A stretch of 64,000 bases of DNA from Nemertoderma westbladi (taxonomy: Eukaryota > Xenacoelomorpha > Nemertodermatida > Nemertodermatidae): NCBI GenBank assembly GCA_032718475.1, contig JAUCBJ010007214.1, positions 1-64,000 of the forward strand. Reading direction: 5' to 3'. Below the pieces are notes generated by a model. That model was not told the DNA's origin, did no database searches, and saw only the letters and a list, made by a program, of their open reading frames with translations. Shown here piece by piece: positions 49,150 to 61,048 of this stretch. The translations under genes and the position numbers were made by a program. The stretch's first letter is position 1. Every line of letters begins with the position of its first letter.

Positions 49150-50368
49150 GAAGCCTCAAAGAGAAACCAAGTACCGTAAAGACTTGGTTCCAACAGGTGA
49201 GTCTTAAAGTCCAGGGAACGACACAATGGAAAGTTCAGCTAACTGAGCGCATGACCCACGGAGAATCAACAGACGCTACCTTTTCTCAGGTGGAAGGCGA
49301 AGCTACATCCGAGAAACCTCAGAAGAAGGATGCTATTGACATCTATCTGTCGGACTATCAACGATTTATAGGTGACAAAGAGCTAAGGAGAAGGCTAGCT
49401 GGACTTCACCCCAATAGTGAGGGAGCCAAATTTGTGTTGGACTCTTTAGATGCGGAAATATTAGCTGCGGAGCAGGCTAAATTTGATGAAAGCATCCTCA
49501 TCGTAATGGACCAAGAAGAAAAAATAAAGAAAAGGCAAATAGAAGACCGAAAGTTAGCAGTGGAGGCGGCAGCGGCAGCGGCAGCGGCAGCGGCAGCGGA
49601 AGAAGCTGAAAGAAAGGCGGCAGTAGCAGAGGCCGAAAGAAAGGCGGTAGCGGCAGCGGCAGTAGCAGAAGCAGAACGGAGAGCATCTGAAGCGACAGAC
49701 CAACTCGAGCTAGAGAACCTTCAGGCGAAACAAGATTACTTAACTAAACAAAGAGCTGCTACTCAGATGCAACTACTGAGTCGATCAACTCCCAGAAGAC
49801 AGGTATTTACCTCTTCCGATGAGGGTGATACAACGGATCCCAAGGGTGGAGGTAATAAATCTCATTCAAGCGGACGTAGAAGAACGCCACACCGGCAGAA
49901 GTTACCTAATTTACCTCCTGCGGTGAGAAGGCAACTAGCTAATGTAGATGTAAGTAATCAGGAGCCTATAGACCGAATTATTAGAGTAGACAGACTCCCT
50001 ACTATAGTAGATGAGCCTGAAATAATTAGGCCTGTCATTGAAGCCACTCCGGTGATAGAGACCCCTGTACTTCCCGAACCTAATTCTAAATTCCCTTTGC
50101 ACAGTACTAAACTACCTGTGCCCAGTAGACAAGCCCCTGAACCACATCCAGTCCTGGACGCCGAGCAAGACATAAATGACTTGTCTCCCATCGTCCCTAT
50201 GCGTCACCCCACTACCATGTTGGCGGCTCCCGCTTCAGCGGTGGAGTGGGTGGACGAGGGACAACGGGGGATGAATCGGCTGTTCGGGCAGCTGGAAGAC
50301 CATAATCAAAGGTCTTTTCAGCAGGTCTGAGAATTGGAAGGGACTGTTCAGCAGTTAAAGGGAACAGT
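49150..50368 (+). pseudogene. Second gag N-terminal copy in B, apparently identical to A
   Basis: The 377-codon frame 49197-50330 has the same translation as A 17698-16565 at every residue, and the opposite-strand shadow frames also match, so the DNA appears identical. It begins with the same small deletion junction seen in A and carries the same TGA after QQV. Divergence resumes just after 50368. Confidence 0.85.
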
Positions 50369-52671
50369 AAGAGAGAGTAGGTTAGAGTTGCAAGAAGTGC
50401 AGCAGAGTATTGCTTTAGAGCGAGATAAATTAGTAAATATACAAATGGGTATACCACCACCCTGTAACAATGTGTCAACCTGTTAGGTCTGAAGTATTTC
50501 ATGCGCAAGGTGTAGAGCCTACACGCATCTATACTGCTAGTGAAGTAGAAACTCCTATAGTAAACCCTATTAAGGGTAATTATTATAAACCTGTTGATAA
50601 TGATATTCCATATAGACCTGATCATAATCCGAGAAATTTATATACTGATAACTCGATATTAAATAATACGATGGCCCAAGAAAGTCTTACGCGTCAAATG
50701 GCTAGAACCGAAGCCCGTCAAGAGGTAAAGCTGGGAGAGGTCGTCAAGTTCAATGGAGATGAGATGAAATGGTTACCTTTTAATGAATATTATAAAGATA
50801 ACATACAGAACTCTGTACTATCTAACGGAGAGAAACTTAGATTCCTCATCGACTGCTTGGAAGGACCTCCCAAGTTAATGGCGTTAAAGTTTATTGGACA
50901 TCCAGATGGATTAAGACAAGTTTGGGATACACTAAACATCAGGTATGGTAATAGGACTAACATAGCTAGGTATTTGTATGTAAAATTAATGGCGCCCCGA
51001 AAGTTTCTTAGCAGGGGGATTATAGAGTTTTCCGACGAGATTCAGGAGATCTGTAGACAGTTAGACTGGTTGGGTAAGTCTCATGAATCCCAGAATTCTA
51101 TGGTTGTAGGAGCCTTAGCATCAACTTTGCCAAAGGGTGGAGTAGGTACTCGCTGGGACAAAGGTAACACCAGTGTGTTGTACAGACGATGGCGAAAGCC
51201 AAACCTCATACGAGGAAAACAGCGGTAAAGACACCGAAAGATCTTATTATGTCAATAAAACTAGGAAAGACGTAAGTAAATCTAAGTCTCGAAGCAGTGA
51301 CACGAGAGAACAGGTAACAACTCCTCCTACGTCTCCTAAGAGATTTCATGGAAGAAAGCCCGAGGAAAGAACCAGTATGCACCACACAGCACAGGTTAAA
51401 GTAAGTAACATCAAGCCCAAATGTGTATTGTGCGACGGGCCACATCGCTTGAGTGGGTGTGATGAATTCTTGAAGAAATCACTGAAGGATAGACATGATG
51501 TCATGTGGGATAAGCAGTTGTGTTATAATTGCCTCAGACGAGGACACCAATGGTGGACCTGTTACTCAGATGCTAGGTGTGCTAAGTGCGGCGCGAAGCA
51601 TCATATCTTGCTGCACACAGAATTTGACGGAACCCGCACGAGTCAGGTAGTGAGCCCGAACTACATGTCCAATTCGGTGATATGAACGACACTGACCACA
51701 GCTCTGAGATGGAAGGATTCTACACGGACGAATTCTCCGACGAAAACGAATCCTGTTATATGATAAACACCGCAGTGTATCGAGCAATTACGTATGAGAC
51801 TGAAACGAGAGAAGAAGATCCTCAACTGACTAATCCGGACCAGCAACCATCTTGGAAAGTGCCGACTTCCAACGTCGGAATCCGGGAATTCCCTGTGGTG
51901 CAGCTGAGAGTCCACGGACTAGAGAAAAGTTTGATAGTAAACGCCCTCCTTGACTCCGGCAGCACAGGTACATTCATCGACAAAGAACTAGCCGAAGACT
52001 TCTTTGCTGGACAACCCAAGTTCCAAACTAAGTTGAACCTTTCAGGAATTATGCAGGTTTGGAAATCCACACTAGCTACCGATTACTATGTGGGTGCGTT
52101 GTCCACTCCCCAGGATGAACTAGGAGAACATAGCATAATGTCAGTAAAAATGGTGGCGATAAAGAACTTTGCTAACAGCCAAGTGGAACCTTACAACTGT
52201 GATGAAGACCATTTTACCCAGCAGCATGATATCCCTAGATTCAACACCAACTACCCAGGGGTGCAGATATTAATCGGCCAAAATGCGCACAAGGCGCTTG
52301 AGACATTAGAAAAACGGCCTGCTCGACCGCAACCATTACAAGCGTACGCGGGAAGAACGAGAGTAGGTTGGTACTTCACTGGACCTTCCCATAGAACACT
52401 AATGGAAAGACTCCCTCGTGAAAGGATACATCAGGTGAGTGAATGGTAAGAAGAAATCAGTGAGGGAGAAACCACAACTGAGGGAACACCATACTCCTCA
52501 GATAATGACGATATTAACCAATTATACGATGAGGAAAATACAATTGACCTCCTCACCGAAAATGAAACTTGGTTAAACCAAGTAAATCTGTGCCATCTCA
52601 TCAATCATGGCGGACAATTCAACTACAACGACGAATTGAACGAAGTGGTAGAGTGATACAACAATAAAATT
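50369..52671 (+). pseudogene. Element B gag core, knuckles and protease, broken
   Basis: Pieces 50470-51228 (DUF1759-type gag core), 51173-51685 (knuckles CVLCDGPHRLSGC, CYNCLRRGHQWWTC, CAKCGAKHH) and 51682-52449 (DUF1758-type protease, LLDSGSTG). Relative to A there is a 2-nt loss near 50460, a loss of roughly 180 bp near 51165, and a stop at 52447. The frame would end at the TGA near 52654, which is also the end of the A ORF. Confidence 0.85.
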
Positions 52672-54400
52672 CGCGATGAACACGCCGTATGATTCTTTAC
52701 TCAAGAAGCCGTAGAGCCTAATTCCTACGACAAGGCCTTGTCCGTTGTGGAAGCGATTCAGGAAATGACTACCCGTTTTCTTAAGGATGAAGGTTGCTAT
52801 GAGATTGGACTTCCGTTCCGACGGCGAGAACCCAACTTTATAAATAACCGACCTTTAGCGGAAAAGAGAATCGCGCAACTACATCGGCGTCTTACGGCCA
52901 ATGTTTCAGCTAGGGAAATGTATAAAACCCAGCTGAAGAAATTTATCAACAAGGGATACGCGGAGCGAGTACTGGAAGAAACACCCATAACTGAGAGAAC
53001 GTATTATCTAAAACATCATTACGTTTCCAAACCCGGTAAACCCAATGAAGACCGGGTAGTGTTCGACGGCTTCGCCCTTTACATGGGCCAATCCCTGAAC
53101 TCCGAATTGTTGCCGGGACCCAACTTACTCCAATCCTTGTTGGGAATACTATTAAGATTACGGCAATATTCTATCGCTTTCGCTTCGGATATAGAAGGCA
53201 TGTTCTTACAAGTCAAGGTGCTGGATAGGGATCGAGACAGCCTACGATTTCTGTGGTGGCCTGAAGGAGACCTCAACCAAAAATTGGTGGAGTACTGGAT
53301 GACCATCCAGGCTTTTGGGATCATCTCGAGCTCCTTGAATGCTTGTTCAGTAGTGCGTACCACTGCTGATGACAACCGAGACGCCTTCTCTAAAGCGGTT
53401 ATCGACAACATCAAATGGGATATATACATGGACGACAATTTAAAGTCCCTCCCATCGGTGGAAGAAGCCATTGATGTTGCCAAGGGAACAGTGGAGTGCT
53501 TGCAATGCGGTGGATTTCGACTAACCAAATTCACTAGTAACTCCCGTGAGTTTCTGGAATTGATCCCGGTAGAAGACCGAGGTGTTAAAGATCTGGACCT
53601 CATCAAGGACGATCTTCCGGAAACCAAAACCCTTGGTTTAAAATGGGACATGGACAGAGATATCTTGTTTTTCCAGTTAAAACAGCGCGATAATCCAGTT
53701 AGAACTAAACGGATTTGTCTAAGTATCCTGAGCACTTATTTCGATCCATTGGGATTTATTAGTCCAGTTATATTGGTTGCTCGGAGCTTAGTGCAACAAA
53801 TGTGGCTTGAAAACCACTCGTGGGATGATCCACTTAAGGGAGAACTACTAAAGAAGTGGATGAAATGGGAAGATCCTCTACCATCCATCGAGAACTTTAC
53901 GATTTCCTGTTCATATTTTGGTCACGTTCTCCCCACGTATTCCTATCAACTCCATGTGTTTGGAGACGCCAGCGATATGGGAATAGGTATAGTAGCCTAC
54001 CTGAGGGTTGAAACTCCAGATGGAATTAAAGTTGCCTTGGTCACCTCTAAGGCCTTGATAAACAACAAACTACGAGTTCCTCGAGCGGAGTTAAAGGCGG
54101 CTCTGTACGCTACAGCCATCGGCCGGAATGTAACAGAACAGATTGACTATCCACTGGAGAAAACTGTCTATTGGACTGATGCTTTACTCGTTTTGGAGTA
54201 TATAACAAATGAAGTCTGTCAGTTCAGCGTCTTCGTTACCAACAGAGTAGCCATTATACTTAGTCGCTCTAATGTAGATCAATGGAGACATTGCCCTGGG
54301 ACGATTAATCCAGCCGACATCGCCTCTAGAGGAGCAACCCCGCAAGAACTGATAGATACTCCAGACTAGTTAGGTGGACCCGACTTCCTAAGTAAAGAAG
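52672..54400 (+). pseudogene. Element B reverse transcriptase-RNase H
   Basis: Open for 543 codons (52738-54369) after a TGA near 52690 where A has CGA. RT: SDIEGMFLQVKV and YMDDN, both catalytic motifs intact. RNase H: FGDASD, RAELKAAL, YWTDALLVL, HCPGTINPAD. Ends in TAG in place of TGG in A. Downstream it degrades through a poly(C) tract (54561-54575), where A has TTCCCCGCC. Confidence 0.88.
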
Positions 54401-54560
54401 AGGATGAATGGCCTCCTCATCTCACCACAGCTGAGATTAGACAAGCCAAGGGAGTGGAGAAAGTCAAACCTAAAACCCGGACGAGTAAATCAAAGTTATT
54501 TAAACCCGTGATAGATCTGTCTGTACTACACATTTCCAGGGACAATGCTGTGGATCTAAA

Positions 54561-54575
54561 CCCCCCCCCCCCCCC
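54561..54575. repeat. Poly(C) tract, 15 bp, expanded within pol of B
   Basis: A has only a short C-rich sequence here, so the tract grew after the two copies separated. Confidence 0.85.
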
Positions 54576-54867
54576 ACAACGAACAAATCTGTTATAGACA
54601 TCAGAGAAAGAGACTGGAAATCTGGAACACCAGACATCTCGCAGGGACTCTCACCTCTCCTGCAGAGAGCGATAAATCATTATAGCTCCTGGAATCGGCT
54701 TTGTAAGGCTGTCGTGTATCTGAAAAGATGCTTCCACCATCACTATTCCAGGACAAAGATTGCTACACTGAAAAAATTGTTCGGCGGTTCTTTTTTTAAC
54801 CTCTGGTATAAAATTTTCAACCGATGGTTGCTCTTTTAAAACCGCTGGTTACAAATTGGCATATGCT

Positions 54868-55003
54868 AAAACGGTGGTTTAAATTTTCCCAAAGTGCAGT
54901 GTTACATTGAAACGGTGGTTTAAATTTTCCCAAACTGCAGTGTTACATTGAAACGGTGGTTTAAATTTTCCCAAACTGCAGTGTTACATTGAAACGGTGG
55001 TTT
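54868..55003. repeat. 41-bp subterminal tandem repeat (left)
   Basis: About 3.3 copies of a unit starting AAACGGTGGTTTAAATTTTC. Looser CGGTGGTTT motifs continue to about 55230. Confidence 0.88.
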
Positions 55004-55230
55004 TCTGGATTGTAGTTGCTATCATAAAACAGAAACAGTGTTTGACTTAGGAATAAACGGCGGTTCATATTATTTGATACAAAGTAACCGGTGGTTTAAA
55101 ACTTACATTAATCGATTGGTTGAAAAATACATATAACCGTTGATTTAAAACACAGTAAACGGTGGTTGAAAACTTAGAATAACCGGTGGTTTACAAAAAT
55201 TCAAATCACAGTTTGTTTACAACACAGTAA

Positions 55231-56178
55231 ACGGTAGTGATCAATAACATAATATCCAATCATGTAAACAATCTTAATACGTTTGTTAAGTACGTTTTTA
55301 TGTAACATTTATCAGGTAAATATTTAACAATTGTTTAACATGATTTACATGTTTTACATTATTTATAACATAAATCAAGCATTCCCTTATATTTGTTGAA
55401 TGCTACTATATCATGTTGAACAAAAATGTGTTATAAATTACAATGTATGTCTTAGGGATGTTTGAATAAACCGCCATAAGTTGACCGCTAATTCTGCAAT
55501 TTGTTCATACTGTCATAGGCCTATCATAATTCAGTCATTTTTTGTGAAAGTGCCATTGCCATCCTGCGCTGTCCTGCAATCGCAGAATCGGTACCGGTAC
55601 AATCCTGAAATTTGATTATAGTGATGCAGTGTATCACTGGCACTGGTACAGTAGTGGTACCGGTTGCCGGTAGTACAGAACAGTACAGCAGTAGTACAGT
55701 ACTGCTGTAGTAGGGCTGTGTAGGGTAGTGTACTCTTTTTGTTTTGTAGTTGTACCGGTACTATTTCTGTATTTCTTGGATTGTAGCTATATCTGTGTGT
55801 ATATTACTGTATTATGAGTACGGTACCTGAGTACGGTATATTATATTTCTGTATTTGGTTTATTATTTTGGTTTGGTTAGGCCTATGCAGGAATGCAGCT
55901 ATGCGGTTGGTTAGTTCTGTAGTTCAGTAGTTGGCCAGGCCTTAACCCTAATTAAAACTGTCACATAGGCCAGTAGGCGTAACCGGGTGGTGAATTTTTA
56001 GGGGGGTCAGGGGTGGAAATTCTCTGCTACACCAGTACCTACCGGTGTACCTACCAGTATGCCGAGACCCGACACAACTTTAGGAGTAGGAAGGCCAATA
56101 AACGAAAGTTGTCCTCAACCACCTGTCAACACCATCAACAGCTGCTAACGATAAAGCCGGTACTGAGGTACAGTCTGA
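55231..56178 (+). other. Interior of the CACTG element upstream of the PWWP ORF
   Basis: AT-rich with ACCGGTACCGGTA-type simple motifs around 55590-55680. No gene seen; may include promoter or intron sequence captured with the exon. Confidence 0.4.
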
Positions 56179-56181
56179 CAG

Positions 56182-56811
56182 TTGCCTAGTAAAAGTTTAG
56201 ATCAGGTTTCAGACATATCGCCATTGGATATAGCTAAAGTTAATCTCAAGGAGCCAGATGCAAAAGTGACCAAACGGAAAGTAATAAATCGTCCCCCTTT
56301 GCTCTGCTTATCGGATGATGATAATATAGCTGAGGGATTGGAGATAGTCCCACATCCACGAGGTGCAAAGAGGAAAGTAAGCATTTTTGATTCTTCTTCT
56401 GATGATGAATCCTCGGAATTATCTTATGGATCTAAATCGTCTAGTACCTGCAGTGGTCCATCTGATAGTCGAGATGAGGGTGACTATGTTGGTGAGTTGG
56501 TTTGGGCGCGGCAACGTATAACAAAACCATTCTGGCCTGCCCGAACTGAAAGAGCTCCAGAGGGTTCCGCAATGCCCAAGCCAAAGCATCCAGGGGACAA
56601 CTTCAAGTGGATTTACTTCTTTGGTTCTAACAATTTCTCATGGATTAAAGACACTGCGGAATACATTGTTCCATATTTTGAAAATCGCGAGCAGCATGGG
56701 AAAAGGAAGGCTTCGTCTACAGTCAAATTTCTAAAGGGAATTGATGACATTGATGAAGAATATACCGCAATGTCTGTTAGGAAAAATGATTGTCCATATC
56801 AGGAAGAGTGA
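56182..56811 (+). CDS. PWWP-domain protein fragment inside a DNA transposon (209 aa)
   Basis: About residues 103-170 form a PWWP domain: GELVWARQRITKPFWPAR, with PFWPA in place of the classical PWWP, then WIYFFGSNNFSWI and a C-terminal helical part. Such domains bind methylated histone tails and DNA in chromatin proteins. The N-terminal ~100 residues are Ser/Asp-rich and include KRKV-type basic motifs that may be nuclear signals. The frame opens at TTG just after TGACAG, an acceptor-like sequence, with no ATG before the domain, so it is probably a captured exon. AATAAA lies ~115 bp after the stop. I cannot tell which host PWWP gene it came from. Confidence 0.7.
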   Translation: MPSKSLDQVSDISPLDIAKVNLKEPDAKVTKRKVINRPPLLCLSDDDNIAEGLEIVPHPRGAKRKVSIFDSSSDDESSELSYGSKSSSTCSGPSDSRDEGDYVGELVWARQRITKPFWPARTERAPEGSAMPKPKHPGDNFKWIYFFGSNNFSWIKDTAEYIVPYFENREQHGKRKASSTVKFLKGIDDIDEEYTAMSVRKNDCPYQEE

Positions 56812-56924
56812 ATGGTTCAATACATTATCATTTAAGATTTAGGAAACTGTAAATTCATTTATTCAATAATTTGATTATCATTTATATTTGATAAACATAT
56901 TTGATATTTGATATTATATTTGAT

Positions 56925-56935
56925 ATTCAATAAAC
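56925..56935 (+). terminator. Candidate polyadenylation signal after the PWWP ORF
   Basis: AATAAA within TTCAATAAACC, about 115 bp after the stop codon. Confidence 0.4.
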
Positions 56936-56939
56936 CATT

Positions 56940-57375
56940 TATTTGAAATCTAAAACACCGACTTGATCCTCATTTGAAACCTGAAACACCGGTTGATCTT
57001 AAATTAACCACAGGTTAAACCATGTATTTGAAACCCGAAACACCGGTTGATCTTAAATTAACCACAGGTTAAACCATATATTTGAAACCTGAAACAACGG
57101 TTGATCCACATTAAACGCAGGTTTAATCATTTATTTTGAAAAAAACACCGGTTGATCTTAAATTAACCACAGGTTAAACCATATATTTGAAACCCGAAAC
57201 ACCGGTTGATCTTAAATTAACCACAGGTTAAACCATATATTTGAAACCTGAAACAACGGTTGATCCACATTAAACGCAGGTTTATCCATTTATTTTGAAA
57301 CCTAAACACCTGTTTACCTTAAATTAACCACAGGTTAAATCATTTATTTGAAACCTGAAACACCATTGAACTTAA
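56940..57375. repeat. ~54-bp subterminal tandem repeat (right)
   Basis: About eight units of the type GAAACACCGGTTGATCTTAA followed by ATTAACCACAGGTTAAACC. Units vary slightly. The related CCGGT/ACCACAGGTT words mirror the CGGTGGTTT words of the left array. Confidence 0.88.
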
Positions 57376-57599
57376 GCACAACCACTGGTTGTTATACGAA
57401 AAACAACCTGAGGTTTAATTTATAAAATTTAACCACAGGTTATCTTTGAATCGATAAACCTCTGGTTCCTCGAATTAACCGCAGGTCAAAAATTCACCAA
57501 ATTAACCTGGGGTTATTTTCGAAAACCAGAGGTTTTTTAAAAAAGAACCACTGGTACGATTTTTCAGTGTAGTGATACCGCTTCACTGACATCCGAGCA

Positions 57600-59124
57600 G
57601 GTCCATGCTATTAAAGATCTTCCCACATACAGAGTGTCGGATAGGTTTCTGACAGAGAAGATCAGTTATCAAGAGCATGAAGAAACCAATAAGCAGATAC
57701 TGAGACTCCTGCAATGCTATGAAGATCCCAATAAGTATTTCCTGTTGTTGAGAAATCCACAGATGCGCTTAAGGGATCGTTTCTCTAGCACCATGATAGA
57801 TGGCTTAATACGTGTTGGAGGGAGACTAACTAATGCTCCATTATCCTTTGACACTAAGTTTCCCACACTCATTAGAAATCTTGAAATACAAATCAAGATG
57901 ATTGTAGATGTTCACGGTAGGCTTTACCATGCTGGTAGAGAACGAGTTCTTAGCGAAATTCGAACTCGCTATTATTTCCATAAGCCCCGTAGAGCTCTGA
58001 ACCAAGTTCTTAGGAACTGTATACCCTGTAGGAAAGCATTCAGTAGGCCTTTAACACAGCGAGAGGCAGAATTACCTAGGGAATGAGTAAGCTTCTATGA
58101 ACCACCCTTTACTAATACTGGTGTGGATTTATTTGGCCCTATTGAAGTATATCGTGCTAGGACTATAGTCAAGCGATGGTGTGTCAACTTTGTCTGTATG
58201 ACTTGTAGAGCGATCCATCTAGATATGGTGAACGATCTATCTACCAACAGCTTCATACTGAGTTTACGCCGACAGATCGCTCGCTTTGGAACTAGCAACA
58301 CGATGAGATCTGATAAGGGAACGAACTTTATTGGCACCAATAACGAGATCAAAGCTTACGTTAAAGATTGGAACCAAAGACAGGTGGACGATCAGCTAAG
58401 AGTAACAGCATCTAGCTGGACCTTCAACGCCGCCGACGCCCCTTGGTGGGGAGGAAGTTGGGAGAGAGTAATAAGAAGCGTGAAGACCGCATTTCACTTT
58501 ATAGTGCCATGCCGCGCGTATCTCACCAACAACCTTTTGTGGACGTTAATGGAAGAAATCGCCGCCTATCTTAACGAGAGACCGCTTATGCCAGTCTCAT
58601 CGAGTCCCGACTCCCTAGAAGCGCTAACACCCGCGCATTTCCTACTGAAGAAACCTGTAGCCATGCTCCCACAATCGGAAATCACGGACGGAGACGCATA
58701 CTGCCGACAAACTTGGCAACTCATGCAGTTATTATCCCGTCGTTTCGCTGACCATTTCGAAAAACATTATCTGCCTACGCTACAACTTCGAACCAAGTGG
58801 TTTGCGCAGCAAGAAAACGTCAGCGCCGGAGACATGGTCCTTATTGTGGAATCAGATCTTCCACGTAAGCGATGGCAGACAGGTCGTATCATCGAGACTC
58901 ATATATCCAATGATGGTTTAGTGCGATCGGTAGAACTCGTCCTCATGCGACGTAACTTTAAGAAACCTGGAATTGTATTCGAAACACAACAACTCAATCG
59001 CCCAGTTGGTCGTTTATGTTTACTGGAAAGAGACAGAGAACTATCCGGAAACTTTGGAAGGCAAGATACCCTTCCCACGACCACCTCCCTAATCCAACAA
59101 ACATCTAGGGACTCCCCAACGTAA
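57600..59124 (+). pseudogene. Element B integrase
   Basis: Two pieces (57634-58086, 58123-59124) separated by a TGA in place of AGA in A. Zinc motif RLYHAGRE ... CIPCRK; catalytic core DLFGPIEV, RSDKGTNF, GGSWERVI (D, D, E all present); C-terminal domain ends at RDSPT. Less damaged than in A, but isolated from RT by the DNA transposon. Confidence 0.88.
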
Positions 59125-59645
59125 CAGCGTCTGGAGTGGGTGTGTGACTACATTATTTCATATCTGTTTTTTATTATTTTATATTTATGTATGTATTATT
59201 ATGTAATTTTATTATAATCGTTTTCTTTTATTTTATTTAGTAGAATATTATTTTAGCGATTATTCAGTAGATTAGTGCAATATATATTCATGTTTATTAC
59301 TTAATTACTTAGCATTATATTTAGTGTAACGGCGAGAAATAATTCTTTTTCTCTTTCCTTACTGTCCGATCATGTTATAAATACGTAACTACAGTAAGAT
59401 GAAATGTCCGTACTTATTAAAGTACAATACCGCTCCTACTATACTCAAGTATTATTGGTAAGTAGAGTATTAGGAGTGCAAAGTTCAGATCCTCGTGTCT
59501 CGGCTAAACCAAGCTCTGGGTAGACCTTGGAAACGACTTGCCTCTTCTCACTGACATTGCTTCTTGCAATATTGCTCTCATACAGTATAATAAATAATAC
59601 TTATAGTAGAATGATGTCCATTTAACAAAAACGCAAAATAAATCT
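59125..59645 (+). other. Post-pol noncoding region of B
   Basis: AT-rich; inverse of A 7700-8229. No gene. Confidence 0.65.
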
Positions 59646-60255
59646 TTGAACCTCCGGACAATCGAGCGGATCTTGTCCGTCGTATGGTACACCGGTCGGT
59701 CAACCTACGCGCTAGACCTTTACCGAACTCATTTTATGGGATTAAAGACCACCCCTATTATGTCAATTTAACTCAATATTATATGGTGAAACAGGAAGAT
59801 CCTACATACAGTTTCAAGTTTCTACCATTGATAAATCCCATGGTGACTTATTCATAAACTCACATCCAGAGCTACAGGAAGTTCATAGACAACCCTATGA
59901 ATATAGAGCCCGAGAACGCGAGTTAGAAAGAACCATCAAACCGAGGAAATTTCTCACTACTCACGGTCCACCTACCGCTCTAGTGCAAACGACCCGTCAG
60001 GGACCAGTAAGAGCTGCTGTCTTGAAACGCGCTCTAAAGGTTGTTCGACCTCGTTCCGCTGAGGTTGATATCAATCAACCGGGTACCTCGACCGGCGGAT
60101 ACACCGACCGTAACCCTAAACCTTCCGATGCAATTGTATTGCACCCCTCACCCAGGAGTTATAGCCCTCCTAGTAAAGTGGCTCGCCCCAAAGAGAAAAG
60201 GACTCTTGCTAGCCTCAAAAAACTTCGTAAACACCGTTCACGTAAGAAGGACTAA
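59646..60255 (+). pseudogene. Remnant of accessory gene in element B
   Basis: A short piece equals A 4845-4900, then ~120 bp without a match I can see in A, then the C-terminal tail of the accessory protein through its stop near 60253 (A 3075-2671). The zinc knuckles are deleted. Useful because its tail reads on without the stop found in A near 3007. Confidence 0.7.
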
Positions 60256-60333
60256 TTGTTTAGAGTATTTTTATATTTTAGAAACTGTGATTTTTTATAT
60301 TTTATAGAATTAAATCCCATTTTCTGGGAGTGG

Positions 60334-60725
60334 TGTAAAATCTTTTGTGGACATAACAAGTCATTTTTCCCAGCAATGCGCAGTGTAGGTGCTTTAGCGG
60401 ACATAATCAGTCATTTTTGCCGCAATGCGCATAATACTCTAAAAGATTTGAGCTCAGATGATGAAATCTGTCAGCTGGTTTCCTGTAAACGTGGAACTTT
60501 TCTTTGTTCTGCCTAATCAGCCAATCAGAGCGATTTTCACTTTATTTCTGATAGAGGCCTATGGAAAACCGCGCAATGCATTACGGTCTTTGTTTACCTT
60601 TCAGACGCTTACGGCGGATGTAACTTCAGTACATTAAATAATCGATATAGGCTAAAGTCGATTTATAAACAAGAGGACAACTAAAATTGGCAGGTTAAAC
60701 TGCTAAAGGTCTAAAAGCGTGAACA
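60334..60725 (+). repeat. 3' LTR of element B, internally deleted (392 bp)
   Basis: Begins TGTAAAATC after GGGAGTGG and ends GCGTGAACA. About 800 bp are missing from the middle, including the decamer repeats and the TATA-like site; the join lies near CCTTTCAGACGCTTACGG. Confidence 0.85.
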
Positions 60726-60782
60726 AATGTTGTGCCGACAGTGTTGGCATTACGTTATACTGACAGTGTCGGCGTTGCATTA
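60726..60782. repeat. Palindromic GCCGACAGTGT repeat array, right of B
   Basis: Contains GCCGACAGTGTTGGC and CTGACAGTGTCGGC, the continuation of the array at about 21930-22015. Confidence 0.65.
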
Positions 60783-60799
60783 CCCCCCCCCCCCCCCCC
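60783..60799. repeat. Poly(C) tract, 17 bp
   Basis: Seventeen consecutive C on the plus strand immediately after the palindromic array. Confidence 0.9.
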
Positions 60800-60829
60800 T
60801 CTCAAAATGATCGAACAAATGTTTCCAAG

Positions 60830-61048
60830 ATGCTGAGCGAATTCGGCATAAAGTCCAACTCTATCGATGTTTTCCATCGTTTTGGTCCTGTTAAGGGCCT
60901 TGGCACTCACCCTATTATCGTGAAATTCTTGGGTCACGCTCATCACATCACTATCATCACATCACGCTCCTCGCAACCATGCTCAATTGACCTCATACCT
61001 AACAACAGGTTCGCCTCTCTTGTTAATCCTGATGATAGCAATGAGTAG
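60830..61048 (+). pseudogene. LINE ORF1-like fragment (72 aa)
   Basis: SIDVFHRFGPV ... HPIIVKFLGH resembles the HR(I/L)G ... (R)PIIVKF pattern of LINE ORF1 RNA-binding proteins. The frame is short, and a frameshift at its upstream end is possible because coding-like sequence begins before the ATG. Tentative. Confidence 0.35.

Larger units (their letters stand above)
54766..57569 (+). mobile_element. CACTG-ended DNA transposon with captured PWWP ORF (2.8 kb)
   Basis: Starts CACTGAAAAA and ends TTTTTCAGTG. The imperfect terminal inverted repeats (~45 bp) also share GGTTCTTTTTT and ACCTCTGGT. TA lies on both sides (54764-54765, 57570-57571), and the uninterrupted site in A (about 9640) reads ...CTAGTG..., consistent with a TA duplication. 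Subterminal regions are full of short repeats. CACTR ends, a TA duplication and subterminal repeats fit the CMC (EnSpm/Mirage) group; no transposase is present, so it is non-autonomous. Confidence 0.85.

Noticed and set aside
56940-57375. CRISPR-like repeats in the CACTG element
   Set aside because: Contiguous ~54-bp tandem units without unique spacers, lying subterminally in a DNA transposon.
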